Assembly: GCA_007126175.1 (NCBI GenBank)
Contig: SLBU01000089.1
Coordinates: 1-8,273 of the forward strand
Length of the DNA: 8,273 nt
Reading direction: 5' to 3'
Origin: Kiritimatiellia bacterium
Lineage (GTDB): Bacteria; Verrucomicrobiota; Kiritimatiellia; UBA8416
The notes below the pieces were generated by a model, which made no database searches, had not been told where the DNA came from, and saw nothing but the letters and a program-made list of their open reading frames with translations. Each line of letters starts with the position of its first letter. Within the stretch, counting starts at the first letter, position 1. A program made the translations under genes and the position numbers. Positions 1 through 6,646 of the stretch are shown piece by piece.

Positions 1-208
1 GAACCCCTTCAACCGACTGCAAGTCCGAGGGCGAGGGCATGAACACATGCGGATCCTGCCCCGCCTTCATGACCTCCACGATTTCGACATGCTCGCCACC
101 GACCTGGCGCGCCAAATCCGCCGCTAAAGGATGGAATGATGCCACATGCAACACCTCTGCCTGCGCCCAGCTCGCCATTAACAACATACATACGATCGTC
201 TTCACCAT
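1..208 (-). CDS. ZnuA/TroA-type metal ABC transporter substrate-binding protein (N-terminal part only)
   Basis: This is the first 69 codons of a gene that continues past the left edge of the window. The protein would be exported and capture Zn2+ (or Mn2+) in the periplasm for an ABC importer. Residues 1-17 look like a signal peptide: a Lys at position 3, then IVCMLLMASW and an AQA cleavage site before EVLHV. The mature start has VASFHPLAADLARQVGG, as in cluster A-I binding proteins. It is followed by the DPHVFMPSPSD segment (residues 54-64), where the family carries the first metal-binding His of the DPH motif. The ATG at 208 is preceded by GAGGGG at a good distance. An in-frame ATG 16 codons upstream exists but would spoil the signal peptide. 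Permease and ATPase genes would be expected further left. Zinc is favoured over manganese only because of the His-rich barrel gene upstream; the family call itself is firm. Confidence 0.88.
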   Translation of the reverse strand, partial: MVKTIVCMLLMASWAQAEVLHVASFHPLAADLARQVGGEHVEIVEVMKAGQDPHVFMPSPSDLQSVEGV

Positions 209-247
209 AATCGTCCCCTCATAAACGTTCAACCACACGACCGGCTC

Positions 248-262
248 GCCCATTGGATGGGC
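248..262. repeat. Short palindrome in the leader of the metal-binding protein gene
   Basis: GCCCAT-TGG-ATGGGC is a perfect 6-bp inverted repeat with a 3-base loop. It lies about 40 bases upstream of the ATG at 208. It could be a small leader hairpin or a dyad operator; the sequence does not decide between them. Confidence 0.4.
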
Positions 263-278
263 CAAATCGAGATATGGA

Positions 279-310
279 ACCTGGATACCCCCACACTCTA
301 GCATAAACAA
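279..310 (-). promoter_or_regulatory. Candidate promoter for the metal-binding protein gene
   Basis: On the minus strand TTGTTT (310-305) is followed, after exactly 17 bases, by TATCCA (287-282) and then GGT. The same TTG-N17/18-TAnnnn-GGT layout is seen before three other genes in this window. Transcription would start near 275, giving a leader of about 67 bases that contains the palindrome at 248-262. If real, the binding protein can be transcribed separately from the barrel gene. The -35 element overlaps the T-rich tail of the hairpin at 310-340. The match to the sigma-70 consensus is modest. Confidence 0.35.
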
Positions 311-340
311 GGCGCGAAGGTCTATCGACCATTCGCGCCC
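305..340 (-). terminator. Probable intrinsic terminator or attenuator after the barrel gene
   Basis: The arms GGCGCGAA (311-318) and TTCGCGCC (332-339) enclose GGTC-TATC-GACC, giving a 12-bp stem with one bulged base (331) and a 4-base loop. On the minus strand it is followed by TTGTTTAT, a fair U-rich tail. It lies 27 bases past the barrel stop codon and before the metal-binding protein gene, so it could end or attenuate the transcript between the two genes. Confidence 0.55.
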
Positions 341-359
341 TGCAACCAGCAAATCAATT

Positions 360-381
360 CCTGAAGTTATCGAACTTCAGG
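360..381. repeat. Perfect hairpin spanning the stop codon of the barrel gene
   Basis: CCTGAAGTT (360-368) and AACTTCAGG (373-381) form a perfect 9-bp stem with a 4-base loop. The TAA stop codon (369-367, minus strand) lies partly in the stem. There is no U-run straight after it, so it may protect the 3' end of the messenger or act together with the hairpin at 305-340. Confidence 0.5.
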
Positions 382-1656
382 CCCCCCCCAGGCTAACCCC
401 AGTTGGGCCCAAAGGGTATGCTCACTATCATGATCGAAATCATCATAGTTATACTGCAACCGCAAGGCAACACCGGGCGCACCAAACGGACGATACGTCG
501 CAACTGGACTTACCCGATACCGATCATGCCCATGCGCACCGCCCTCGACATACTCCAGCCGCAACCCCGTATCGACCTTTTCATTCCAACTGTAAATCAA
601 CTGCGTGTAGAGACCAACTTCGGTTTCACGCTCCAAATGTGCACCGCCATGACCATGATCATCATGGGCATGGGCATCATGCCCGGCACTCCGCGCAAAC
701 ACACGCCGCGGTTCGTGATCATCCTCGTGATGCTCCTCTTCATGTGCTGCCTTCTCGGACTTTACAAGCAACTCCGTTGTCCAACGCAGCGCACGTCCCC
801 CTGGCTCCAAACCACGCTCGCGCCAGGCATACGTCAAATCCAGACCATAGACACCGCGCGTCTCATGATCCTCATTGTCGCCCATCGCCGCAGAGAGACC
901 GACCGTCCAGTTAACAAAATCATGCGGCTGATAGATGCCAAACAACCGACCATACGCTATCGTGTCATCCCAACCATGCGCATGGCCATGATGGCCATGG
1001 TCATCGTGGTCGTCGTGATGGCCATGGTCGTCATGATCATCGTGGTCATCGTCGTGATCATCGCCATGACCGTGGTCATGCGACAGAAACGCACCGAAAC
1101 CGGCAACAATACCATAGGTCATGGTACGATCGCGCAGCGACCATGTGATATCACCACCGTCAATCGCAATACCATCCTCGCCCAGTAGAAGTCCCGCCGC
1201 CAGGGGCATATCAACAAAGTCCCAGCTATGCATGTGTGTCGCATTTTGTGCGCCATACCGCGCCAGCATACGACCACCCCGCACTTCAAAGCCCCCCGGA
1301 AGGTTCGCAAGCTTCAGAAAGGCTTCCTCCCACTCACCCTCCCACTCTTCTTCATATCCATAATGCAGTGTGTAGGTTGCAAACCCCTCCAAATGCCTGT
1401 GCGCACGCATCGACATCCCCAGCTCCAAGCCCTGCACTGTCCCTTCTTTACGGGTCGGATCATGATGCCCCACCGCCAAATCCTCCACATGATCTGCCGA
1501 GCTAACCCCGGCCGCCGCATTCAAATACACACTCGGCGTAAACCACCCAAATTGACGCGGCGTAAGCCCCTCCGGCAATTCCCCTCGCGCTACCTGCGAA
1601 CCAAACAAAAAAACCGCCGATGCCAACACGATCCTCTTCATACGCTTCTCTCCCAT
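367..1656 (-). CDS. His/Asp-rich outer-membrane beta-barrel protein, probable zinc (metal) porin or receptor
   Basis: The 429-residue protein has a signal peptide (MKRIVLASAVFLFG, then a likely cleavage near VARG). Alternating amphipathic segments rich in Tyr, Trp, Gly and Leu follow, as in porin-like barrels (for example GLELGMSMRAHRHLEGFATY, LRLQYNYDDFD). No TonB box or plug domain is visible and it is shorter than TonB receptors, so a porin-like channel is more likely. Two apparent surface loops are packed with His, Asp and Glu: residues 193-228 and 305-340. Such loops bind Zn2+ in other transporters, which suggests zinc capture; this is inference. The chosen ATG (1656) has a perfect AAGGAGG site. 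The ATG 5 codons further in is an alternative, and one 12 codons upstream lacks such a site. It lies upstream of a ZnuA-type gene, and a Fur-family-like site lies upstream of it. The C-terminus ends in Arg, not the usual aromatic residue of outer-membrane barrels, next to a run of eight G. Confidence 0.75.
   Translation of the reverse strand: MGEKRMKRIVLASAVFLFGSQVARGELPEGLTPRQFGWFTPSVYLNAAAGVSSADHVEDLAVGHHDPTRKEGTVQGLELGMSMRAHRHLEGFATYTLHYGYEEEWEGEWEEAFLKLANLPGGFEVRGGRMLARYGAQNATHMHSWDFVDMPLAAGLLLGEDGIAIDGGDITWSLRDRTMTYGIVAGFGAFLSHDHGHGDDHDDDHDDHDDHGHHDDHDDHGHHGHAHGWDDTIAYGRLFGIYQPHDFVNWTVGLSAAMGDNEDHETRGVYGLDLTYAWRERGLEPGGRALRWTTELLVKSEKAAHEEEHHEDDHEPRRVFARSAGHDAHAHDDHGHGGAHLERETEVGLYTQLIYSWNEKVDTGLRLEYVEGGAHGHDRYRVSPVATYRPFGAPGVALRLQYNYDDFDHDSEHTLWAQLGLAWGGPEVR
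637..744 (-). other. Second His/Asp/Glu-rich loop of the barrel protein
   Basis: Residues 305-340 contain HEEEHHEDDHE, then HDAHAHDDHGHGGAH. His, Asp and Glu dominate, with about a dozen His. The segment lies between two predicted strand regions (TELLVKS before, TEVGLYTQLIYSW after), so it is probably an external loop able to bind Zn2+ or similar ions. Confidence 0.6.
973..1080 (-). repeat. First His/Asp-rich loop, encoded by short CAT/GAC-type repeats
   Basis: Residues 193-228 are almost only His, Asp and Gly in units such as HDD, DDHD, HGHH and HGHAHG. The DNA is a degenerate trinucleotide and hexamer repeat (CAT/CAC plus GAC/GAT/GGC codons), which can change length by slippage. It lies between the barrel segments TYGIVAGFGAFLS and DTIAYGRLFGIYQ, as a long external loop would. 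Confidence 0.7.
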
Positions 1657-1699
1657 CTCATCCCTCCTTGCATTCTCGCGCAACACATACATGCGCTAC

Positions 1700-1728
1700 T
1701 GATAACAGATAATGATTAACTATTATCA
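1700..1728. promoter_or_regulatory. Candidate Fur/Zur-family operator
   Basis: GATAAT (1708-1713) and ATTATC (1722-1727) face each other over 8 bases, and 8 of the 10 dyad positions are complementary. A second, wider pair TGATAA (1700-1705) and TTATCA (1723-1728) overlaps it. These half-sites resemble the GATAAT hexamers of Fur boxes, although the spacing is one base longer than the classical 19-bp form. The site overlaps the likely -10 of the barrel gene, as expected for repression. Zur is preferred to Fur because of the ZnuA-like gene downstream; this is inference. Confidence 0.5.
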
Positions 1729-1748
1729 CTAACAAGGCGGGACAGCAA
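1720..1748 (-). promoter_or_regulatory. Candidate promoter of the barrel gene
   Basis: On the minus strand TTGCTG (1748-1743) is followed after 17 bases by TAATAG (1725-1720). GATAAT, two bases earlier, is a better -10 by sequence but leaves only 15 bases. Both choices put the -10 inside the Fur/Zur-like palindrome. The leader would be about 55 bases long. Confidence 0.35.
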
Positions 1749-1776
1749 GCCTTTTTTTATTATGCGTTAACCTTGG

Positions 1777-2775
1777 TCAGCCCTGTTCGAGTGCCTGCCG
1801 AATGGCATGTCCCTGCTGGATAATGTCATGTATTTCGGTTTGCCAGAAACTCTCCGTGCCCCAATCCGGCGATAAGCGTGCGAAGCCCCCATCTTCCTGT
1901 TGGTGTCCGCACCATGCCAGATAGTGAATCATGCGCATGAAACGCAGGGGTTCAACCAGCCGCAATTCAGTGCGCCTGAACGGGCGAAAGGTTTCATACC
2001 CCTCGAGCAACCACTGCAATTCACGCCTTGCATCGACGGCCCGTCCCGGCAGAAGCATCCACAGATCCTGCACGGCAGGCCCTTCAGCCATGTCGTCGAA
2101 GTCTATCAGGGCCAATGGCTCCCCTGGCCGCCAGAGCATGTTGTTACGGTGCAGATCACCATGAATACGCAGGTATTCCACGTCATCAAAGAGTGGCTCG
2201 ATCCTATCGAGCACCTCATCGACCGCAGCCTCAAATCGCGCATGCAAATCAGGCCGCGTGAGATGTGCATCGAGCAAATACTGGATGTGATCCTCGGTCG
2301 ATGCATCCGGACGCATCACGATGCGATCACGCGTCTGATGGCGCGATCCCACGACGTGCACACGTCCGAGCAGCCGGCCCGTCTCAAGCCACTGCTGCTC
2401 GTCCGGCTCATCCAACGCCCGTCCCCCGCGTTTCGGATATATCGCAAAATAGTTACCGTCATGGCAGTGCAATGTCTGGCCATCGAGCCCCGGAAGCGGC
2501 AGAATCACCGGCAATTCATCAGCGCCCAGTTCGGCCAAGAAGTCCTGTTCATCTTGCAGTGCATCAAGACTCCATCGTCCCGGCCGGTAAAACTTTGCAA
2601 CCACCCGGCTACCGCCCTCCAACTCCAGCTCATAGACACGATTAATATAACTCGTCAAGGGCCGGCAGAGTCCCGAACAACGCTGCCCGAGCGCGGCCTC
2701 GACCAGATCCAGAACATGATCGGGCGTCAAATGCGCAAAGTCCGCTCGCGCTTGTCCCTCTTCTAATTCTTCCAT
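1777..2775 (-). CDS. srkA: SrkA/YihE (RdoA)-like stress-response Ser/Thr protein kinase
   Basis: This 332-residue cytoplasmic kinase of the aminoglycoside-phosphotransferase fold matches E. coli SrkA (about 328 residues) along its length. Recognised segments are the N-terminal SYINRVYELE, VVAKFYRPGRW with the ATP-binding Lys61, and the catalytic loop LRIHGDLHRNN. In that loop Asp207 is the likely base and Asn212 a metal ligand. The metal-binding IDFDD (Asp225) follows, then GPAVQDLWMLLPG and EPLRFMRMIHYLAW, all typical of the family. SrkA in E. coli counters stress-induced cell death, probably by phosphorylating proteins; the targets here are unknown. The ATG at 2775 follows AAGG by 8 bases; a GTG three codons upstream is in frame but overlaps that site. 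The gene is divergent from the hydrolase gene and 120 bases upstream of the barrel gene. No convincing terminator separates it from the barrel promoter region. Confidence 0.92.
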   Translation of the reverse strand: MEELEEGQARADFAHLTPDHVLDLVEAALGQRCSGLCRPLTSYINRVYELELEGGSRVVAKFYRPGRWSLDALQDEQDFLAELGADELPVILPLPGLDGQTLHCHDGNYFAIYPKRGGRALDEPDEQQWLETGRLLGRVHVVGSRHQTRDRIVMRPDASTEDHIQYLLDAHLTRPDLHARFEAAVDEVLDRIEPLFDDVEYLRIHGDLHRNNMLWRPGEPLALIDFDDMAEGPAVQDLWMLLPGRAVDARRELQWLLEGYETFRPFRRTELRLVEPLRFMRMIHYLAWCGHQQEDGGFARLSPDWGTESFWQTEIHDIIQQGHAIRQALEQG

Positions 2776-2823
2776 GCTGCACACCTTATGGTTAGAACGC
2801 AGAAATTATGACCTCTGCGTGAT

Positions 2824-2857
2824 CCACCAAGGTAGTTCCTTCCCTCTCCCACGTCAA
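2824..2857 (-). promoter_or_regulatory. Candidate srkA promoter
   Basis: On the minus strand TTGACG (2857-2852) and TACCTT (2834-2829) are 17 bases apart, and GGT follows the -10. The -35 is a near-consensus sigma-70 box and the -10 is weak. Transcription would begin near 2822, leaving a leader of about 47 bases before the ATG at 2775. Confidence 0.45.
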
Positions 2858-2879
2858 TCCCCCCCCGCCTGCTTCACGC

Positions 2880-2911
2880 TTGCCTACCGCCCACATCCGC
2901 TCTAGGCTGGT
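2880..2911 (+). promoter_or_regulatory. Candidate promoter of the hydrolase gene, possibly giving a leaderless messenger
   Basis: TTGCCT (2880-2885) and TAGGCT (2903-2908) are 17 bases apart, and GGT follows. The -10 ends 7 bases before the ATG at 2916, so the transcript would begin at or next to the start codon. The only ribosome-site-like bases are an AGG inside the same -10. Confidence 0.4.
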
Positions 2912-2915
2912 CACC

Positions 2916-3776
2916 ATGAAAAAAATATTAGCCGACAAACCGCTTGCCCGCTTTCTTTTCATTCTCGCACGTATGCTGCTGATGGTATACGTCGGGTTCT
3001 CGTTGTACCTGGCAATCTTTCAGCGCCGCGCACTCTATTATCCCATGCGCGCTCCTGAAGCAGAGCTCGTGCCGATTGCGAAAGAGAACGGCCTCCATCC
3101 CTGGAAGTCAGCACAGAACCAACTGATTGGCTGGATGCCAGCCGAACCTCCCCCTAAGGGTGCCAACATCCTACTGGCCTTTCATGGAAATGCAGGATTT
3201 GCCTTGCACCGCACCTACCTCGTAAAAGGTTTTCAGCGACCCGCAGACCATCCTGCCTTTTACGTATTCCTGCTCGAATATCCCGGCTATGGCGCGCGCC
3301 CGGGCAGCCCCAGTGAAACCAGCTTCAAAAACGCGGCCGAAAATGCCCTCCTGCAAATCCGGCAAGATTACCCTGAAAACCGGATCTTCCTGGCAGGCGA
3401 ATCCATTGGAAGTGGCGTGGCGGCCTGGTTGGCTGGCGAGCACCCCGGCGCGGTTTCCGGACTTTTCCTGATGACCGCCTTCAACCGGCTCGCGGATGTC
3501 GCCCACCACCACTACCCGATCCTGCCCGTCAACCTGTTGCTGCGCGATCGATTCGAATCCGCCGAAGCCCTCAAGAGCTACCACGGCCCTGTCGGCATCC
3601 TGCTCGCAGGAAATGACAACGTCATCCCCCCGCAATTTGGTAAATCATTATACGAGAGCTACCAAGGCCCCAAACGCTTATGGATCCAGGACAACCGTAA
3701 CCACAACACGCTGGACTATGGCCTGCAAGAACCATGGTGGCAAGAAGTCAAAACCTTTCTCATCCACAATCCATAA
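2916..3776 (+). CDS. Membrane-anchored alpha/beta hydrolase (BEM46/ABHD13-like serine hydrolase)
   Basis: The 286-residue protein starts with basic residues (MKKILADKPLAR) and one hydrophobic segment at about 13-34, either an uncleaved anchor or a signal sequence. The catalytic domain follows. The oxyanion motif HGNAG is at 90-94 and the strand with EYPGYGARPG at 121-130. The nucleophile elbow GESIGSG places Ser163. The likely acid is Asp234 in AGNDNVIPP and the likely catalytic His is His263 in NRNHNTLD. This spacing is typical of BEM46/YfhR-type hydrolases, whose substrates are mostly unknown; lipid or ester hydrolysis at the membrane is a guess. The ATG at 2916 gives the natural N-terminus. 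An in-frame TTG at 2880 would add 12 polar residues and overlaps the proposed -35. The gene is divergent from srkA and convergent with the thioredoxin-domain gene. Confidence 0.88.
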   Translation: MKKILADKPLARFLFILARMLLMVYVGFSLYLAIFQRRALYYPMRAPEAELVPIAKENGLHPWKSAQNQLIGWMPAEPPPKGANILLAFHGNAGFALHRTYLVKGFQRPADHPAFYVFLLEYPGYGARPGSPSETSFKNAAENALLQIRQDYPENRIFLAGESIGSGVAAWLAGEHPGAVSGLFLMTAFNRLADVAHHHYPILPVNLLLRDRFESAEALKSYHGPVGILLAGNDNVIPPQFGKSLYESYQGPKRLWIQDNRNHNTLDYGLQEPWWQEVKTFLIHNP

Positions 3777-3870
3777 AAGCATTTGCTTCCACCGGCATAA
3801 ATCCAGTGGGCGTCTCGAAAAGAAACAGCAAGTCATTTTCCGACGGGATCAGCAAGGCTGAACCGATTCG

Positions 3871-6081
3871 TTACTGTTGCAATACCGCGTCCAGGTCCTC
3901 GGGGGTATTCACGGGCAAATCACAGACATGATCAATGCATACATAGGCAGTCGCCCTACCCTCCCTTTGTGCCAAGGTGCCAAGAAACGACTGAAAATCT
4001 GTCGGGCTTCCACCACCTGCACACTGCGTCAGCATCAGTATCCGGTTCGGACCATAGTGGCGATGCACAACGCGTAAAAGCGCGGCCGTATCCTTCGCCC
4101 CAGCCTCGCCCGCAATCAAAATCTGGCGCGGCGTACCCAACAGAAAATCCACTGCAGCCACCATCGCCGGCATGGCATGCGGTACATGGGCCAACGACCG
4201 GCCAAACCCCTTGACAACCCCCTCAGCAGATGCGCGAAAGTCCTCACGCCCCGTCATCTCTGCCAGGCGCAGTAGGTTCATGGCACTAACCGAATTCCCT
4301 GACGGAACGGCCCCATCATGATCATCCTTCATCCGCACCAGAATGTGAGGATCATCCGCAATGGTATCAAAATATCCGCCCCCATCCACATCCTGGAATA
4401 ACGCATCTTGCCGCTCCTGCAAAGCCAGTGCCCAGCCGAGATAACGCGTATCAAAAACCGCCTCGTATACATCCAGCAAGGCTTGGATCAGAAACGCATA
4501 ATCCTCCAGAAAGCCAGTGCCGCTAGCAATGCCATCGCGATGCAAACGCCGGAGTTCGTGCATCTTGGCATCATATAGATACTGTTCCACAAACCCGAGC
4601 GCCCGCAGGGCCGCCTCTCGGTACGAGGAGTCACCCAGCACTTGATACGCACGGATGTAGGCCGAAATCATCAAGGCGTTCCAAGACGTAATCGCCTTAT
4701 CGTCGAGATGCGGGCGGGGGCGCCCCGCGCGTCTCTCCAATAGCGCACTACGATGCACCGCAAAGCGTTGCACCAGCTCTTCGGGCGCAAGACCGAGATC
4801 CGGGGCCAGTTCCGTGAGTGGTGTGGCCACATACAACACGTTGACACCATCAAATTCACCATGCGGATCCTCTGGCACATTGCCTTCCTCCTCGACCCCA
4901 AGGTGGCGTTTGACCCAGTCAGCATCCGCCCCAAGCACTTGCGCCATTTCATCTGCTGCCCACACATAGAAAGCACCCTCGGCATGTTTGCCCGGAGCCC
5001 CGGGCACCGCACTATCAGCATCCTCGGCGGAGAAGAACTGTCCATCGGGTCCCGTTACATCGCGCGCGACATAAGCCAGTACATCCCGCACCACATCCGC
5101 ATAGTAGGTATCCCCGGTTAGCTGGTAGGCATCCAGATACACGGGCACAAGCAGCGCCTGATCATACAGCATCTTCTCGAAGTGCGGCACATGCCAGCGG
5201 GGATCCACGGCATAGCGATGAAAGCCCCCGCCAAGCTGGTCATATAAGCCACCCTCGGCCATGCGCCGCAAGGTATGTAACGTCATATCCAATGCATCCT
5301 GCGAGCCCGTCCGGGCGTGATAGCGCAACATAAACCCTGGCGCCGACGGGCGCGGAAACTTTGGTGCCGAACTGAATCCCCCATGCCGGGGTTCATAACC
5401 GGACTTCAAGCTGCGGTATGTCTGATGTAAAAGATCATCATCTAACGCGAGATCCGACTGATACCTTGTAGCCGCAGCATGCCGTAACTGTTCGACGACC
5501 TGTTGTCCTGCCTGCACAATGCCATTCTGATCCGCTTCCCAAGCCTGCGCAATCTGCTGCAGGATCGAACGAAACCCCGGACGCCCCCAACGATCTTCCG
5601 GCGGATAATAGGTGCCCCCCGCAAATGGCTTCAATGTCGGCGTCAGCCAGACACTCAATGGCCAGCCACCACTCCCGGTCGTCGCCGTCACAAACGTCAT
5701 GTACATGCGGTCCACGTCCGGACGCTCTTCCCGGTCCACCTTGATCGCCACAAAATGCGCGTTGAGTATTTCCGCAATGGCTTCGTTCTCGAACGACTCC
5801 CGGTTCATCACATGACACCAGTGGCACGTCGAATAGCCCACCGACAAAAAGATCGGCTTATTCTCTCGACGCGCCACTGCAAATGCCTCTTCCCCCCAAG
5901 GATACCAATGAACGGGATTTCGGGCATGCTGCTGCAAATACGGACTGATCGACCCCGCCAACCGATTCGTGTGCGCAATGCGAACAGCCTGCGCTTCCCC
6001 CCCTAACGCGCCTCCATGATCCTCCATCATGCGATTTCCTCCCGTCAAAACTGCAATCAAACCCCACAACCACATCCGCAT
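3871..6081 (-). CDS. YyaL/SSP411-type protein: thioredoxin-like (DUF255) domain plus alpha/alpha-barrel
   Basis: The 736-residue protein belongs to the spermatogenesis-associated protein 20 (SSP411/YyaL) family, usually near 650-700 residues. The thioredoxin-like domain begins at [25 protein letters not shown] (about 39-63). It has the redox-type CHWC motif (Cys86, Cys89) in [10 protein letters not shown], then [13 protein letters not shown] and [11 protein letters not shown] with the likely cis-Pro141. The rest resembles an N-acylglucosamine 2-epimerase-like alpha/alpha barrel, with the family signatures [13 protein letters not shown] (233-245) and [15 protein letters not shown] (297-311). 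The biochemical role of the family is not settled. Two starts are plausible. The ATG at 6081 follows AGGAGG and gives a short hydrophobic [15 protein letters not shown]. The ATG at 6030 follows GGGAGG and would make a cytosolic form. It is divergent from the EIIA gene and convergent with the hydrolase. Confidence 0.93.
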   Translation of the reverse strand: MRMWLWGLIAVLTGGNRMMEDHGGALGGEAQAVRIAHTNRLAGSISPYLQQHARNPVHWYPWGEEAFAVARRENKPIFLSVGYSTCHWCHVMNRESFENEAIAEILNAHFVAIKVDREERPDVDRMYMTFVTATTGSGGWPLSVWLTPTLKPFAGGTYYPPEDRWGRPGFRSILQQIAQAWEADQNGIVQAGQQVVEQLRHAAATRYQSDLALDDDLLHQTYRSLKSGYEPRHGGFSSAPKFPRPSAPGFMLRYHARTGSQDALDMTLHTLRRMAEGGLYDQLGGGFHRYAVDPRWHVPHFEKMLYDQALLVPVYLDAYQLTGDTYYADVVRDVLAYVARDVTGPDGQFFSAEDADSAVPGAPGKHAEGAFYVWAADEMAQVLGADADWVKRHLGVEEEGNVPEDPHGEFDGVNVLYVATPLTELAPDLGLAPEELVQRFAVHRSALLERRAGRPRPHLDDKAITSWNALMISAYIRAYQVLGDSSYREAALRALGFVEQYLYDAKMHELRRLHRDGIASGTGFLEDYAFLIQALLDVYEAVFDTRYLGWALALQERQDALFQDVDGGGYFDTIADDPHILVRMKDDHDGAVPSGNSVSAMNLLRLAEMTGREDFRASAEGVVKGFGRSLAHVPHAMPAMVAAVDFLLGTPRQILIAGEAGAKDTAALLRVVHRHYGPNRILMLTQCAGGGSPTDFQSFLGTLAQREGRATAYVCIDHVCDLPVNTPEDLDAVLQQ

Positions 6082-6166
6082 ACCATCCTCCTACATCAAC
6101 CCCTCACGGTTACACAATAAATAAAACGACTCCATCTGTCCACCCCTTACAAGCAACAACCTATTC

Positions 6167-6199
6167 TTGACGCGACAATCCCATTGCGAGTAGTCTGGT
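6167..6199 (+). promoter_or_regulatory. Candidate promoter of the EIIA gene, probably giving a leaderless messenger
   Basis: TTGACG (6167-6172) and TAGTCT (6191-6196) are 18 bases apart, and GGT follows. The ATG at 6203 lies 7 bases beyond the -10, where transcription would start. There is no real Shine-Dalgarno sequence before this ATG, which fits leaderless translation. Confidence 0.45.
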
Positions 6200-6202
6200 T
6201 GG

Positions 6203-6646
6203 ATGCTGAAAGAAACCCTTACACCTGAACTTGTAACGATCGACCTACCGGGCAATGACAAACCCAGTATCATACGCGCCCTGCTCGAGATACTCTGCCG
6301 GACCGGCAAGGTCAAGGATCCTGAACTTGCCTTGAAGGATCTACTCGATCACGAAGCCGAAATGTCCACCGGCATGGAAAACGGCATTGCCGTGCCCCAT
6401 GTGAAAACGGATGCCGTCGAACAACTACTGGCTTGTGTCGGGATCACCAAACGTAAAATCGACTTTGAATGTCTCGACCGCCAACCCGCACGCATCTTCA
6501 TCATGACGCTTTCCCCCAAAGGATCGAGTGGGCCCCACGCCCAATTCCTCGGTGACATAGCACGCCTACTCAGTGATGCCAAAATCCGCAAGAGGATCCT
6601 CAAAGCCAAAAGCAACGAACTGCTCTTCGAACTGCTCACTGCCTAG
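6203..6646 (+). CDS. PtsN-like PTS EIIA domain protein (fructose/nitrogen-regulatory type)
   Basis: The 147-residue protein is a stand-alone PTS EIIA domain of the mannitol/fructose/Ntr class (E. coli PtsN has 163 residues). The phosphorylation site is visible as ENGIAVPHVKTD, with His66 as the likely phospho-accepting residue. The second conserved His is His112 in GPHAQFLGDIARLL. The N-terminal half has the usual LLEILCRTGKV helix and ALKDLLDHEAEMSTGM. No EIIB, EIIC or kinase gene is nearby, so a regulatory role as in the nitrogen PTS is more likely than sugar import; this is inference. It could also be a fructose-type EIIA orphan. The ATG lacks a ribosome site and may be leaderless. It is divergent from the thioredoxin-domain gene. 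A sigma-54-type promoter lies 307 bases downstream of its stop, which is suggestive since ptsN is often linked to rpoN. Confidence 0.87.
   Translation: MLKETLTPELVTIDLPGNDKPSIIRALLEILCRTGKVKDPELALKDLLDHEAEMSTGMENGIAVPHVKTDAVEQLLACVGITKRKIDFECLDRQPARIFIMTLSPKGSSGPHAQFLGDIARLLSDAKIRKRILKAKSNELLFELLTA

Noticed and set aside
9..191. Short open frame on the minus strand starting MYVVNGELGAG
   Set aside because: It overlaps the ZnuA-type reading frame in another phase. The ZnuA frame has the signal peptide and DPH motif.
403..1188. Open frame of 261 codons on the plus strand, rich in Met, Val and Ile
   Set aside because: It is the antisense shadow of the His/Asp repeat in the barrel gene. It has no ribosome site and no plausible fold.
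1732..1758. Plus-strand terminator: AAGGC/GCCTT stem followed by seven T
   Set aside because: The stem is only 5 bp with a 10-base loop, and no plus-strand gene ends here. On the minus strand, where srkA ends, the tail is weak. It may simply be AT-rich promoter-upstream DNA.
1900..2766. Open frame of 288 codons on the plus strand
   Set aside because: It lies fully antisense to srkA, which is recognised along its whole length. Composition is unlike a real protein.
2880..2915. TTG start adding 12 residues to the hydrolase
   Set aside because: The added residues are polar and precede a natural MKK anchor sequence. The TTG is part of the proposed -35 and has no ribosome site.
3777..3870. Terminator for the convergent hydrolase and thioredoxin-domain genes
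   Set aside because: Only weak pairings are present (TCAGC/GCTGA with a 3-base loop near 3850, CCAC/GTGG near 3790). Neither has an adjacent U-tract.
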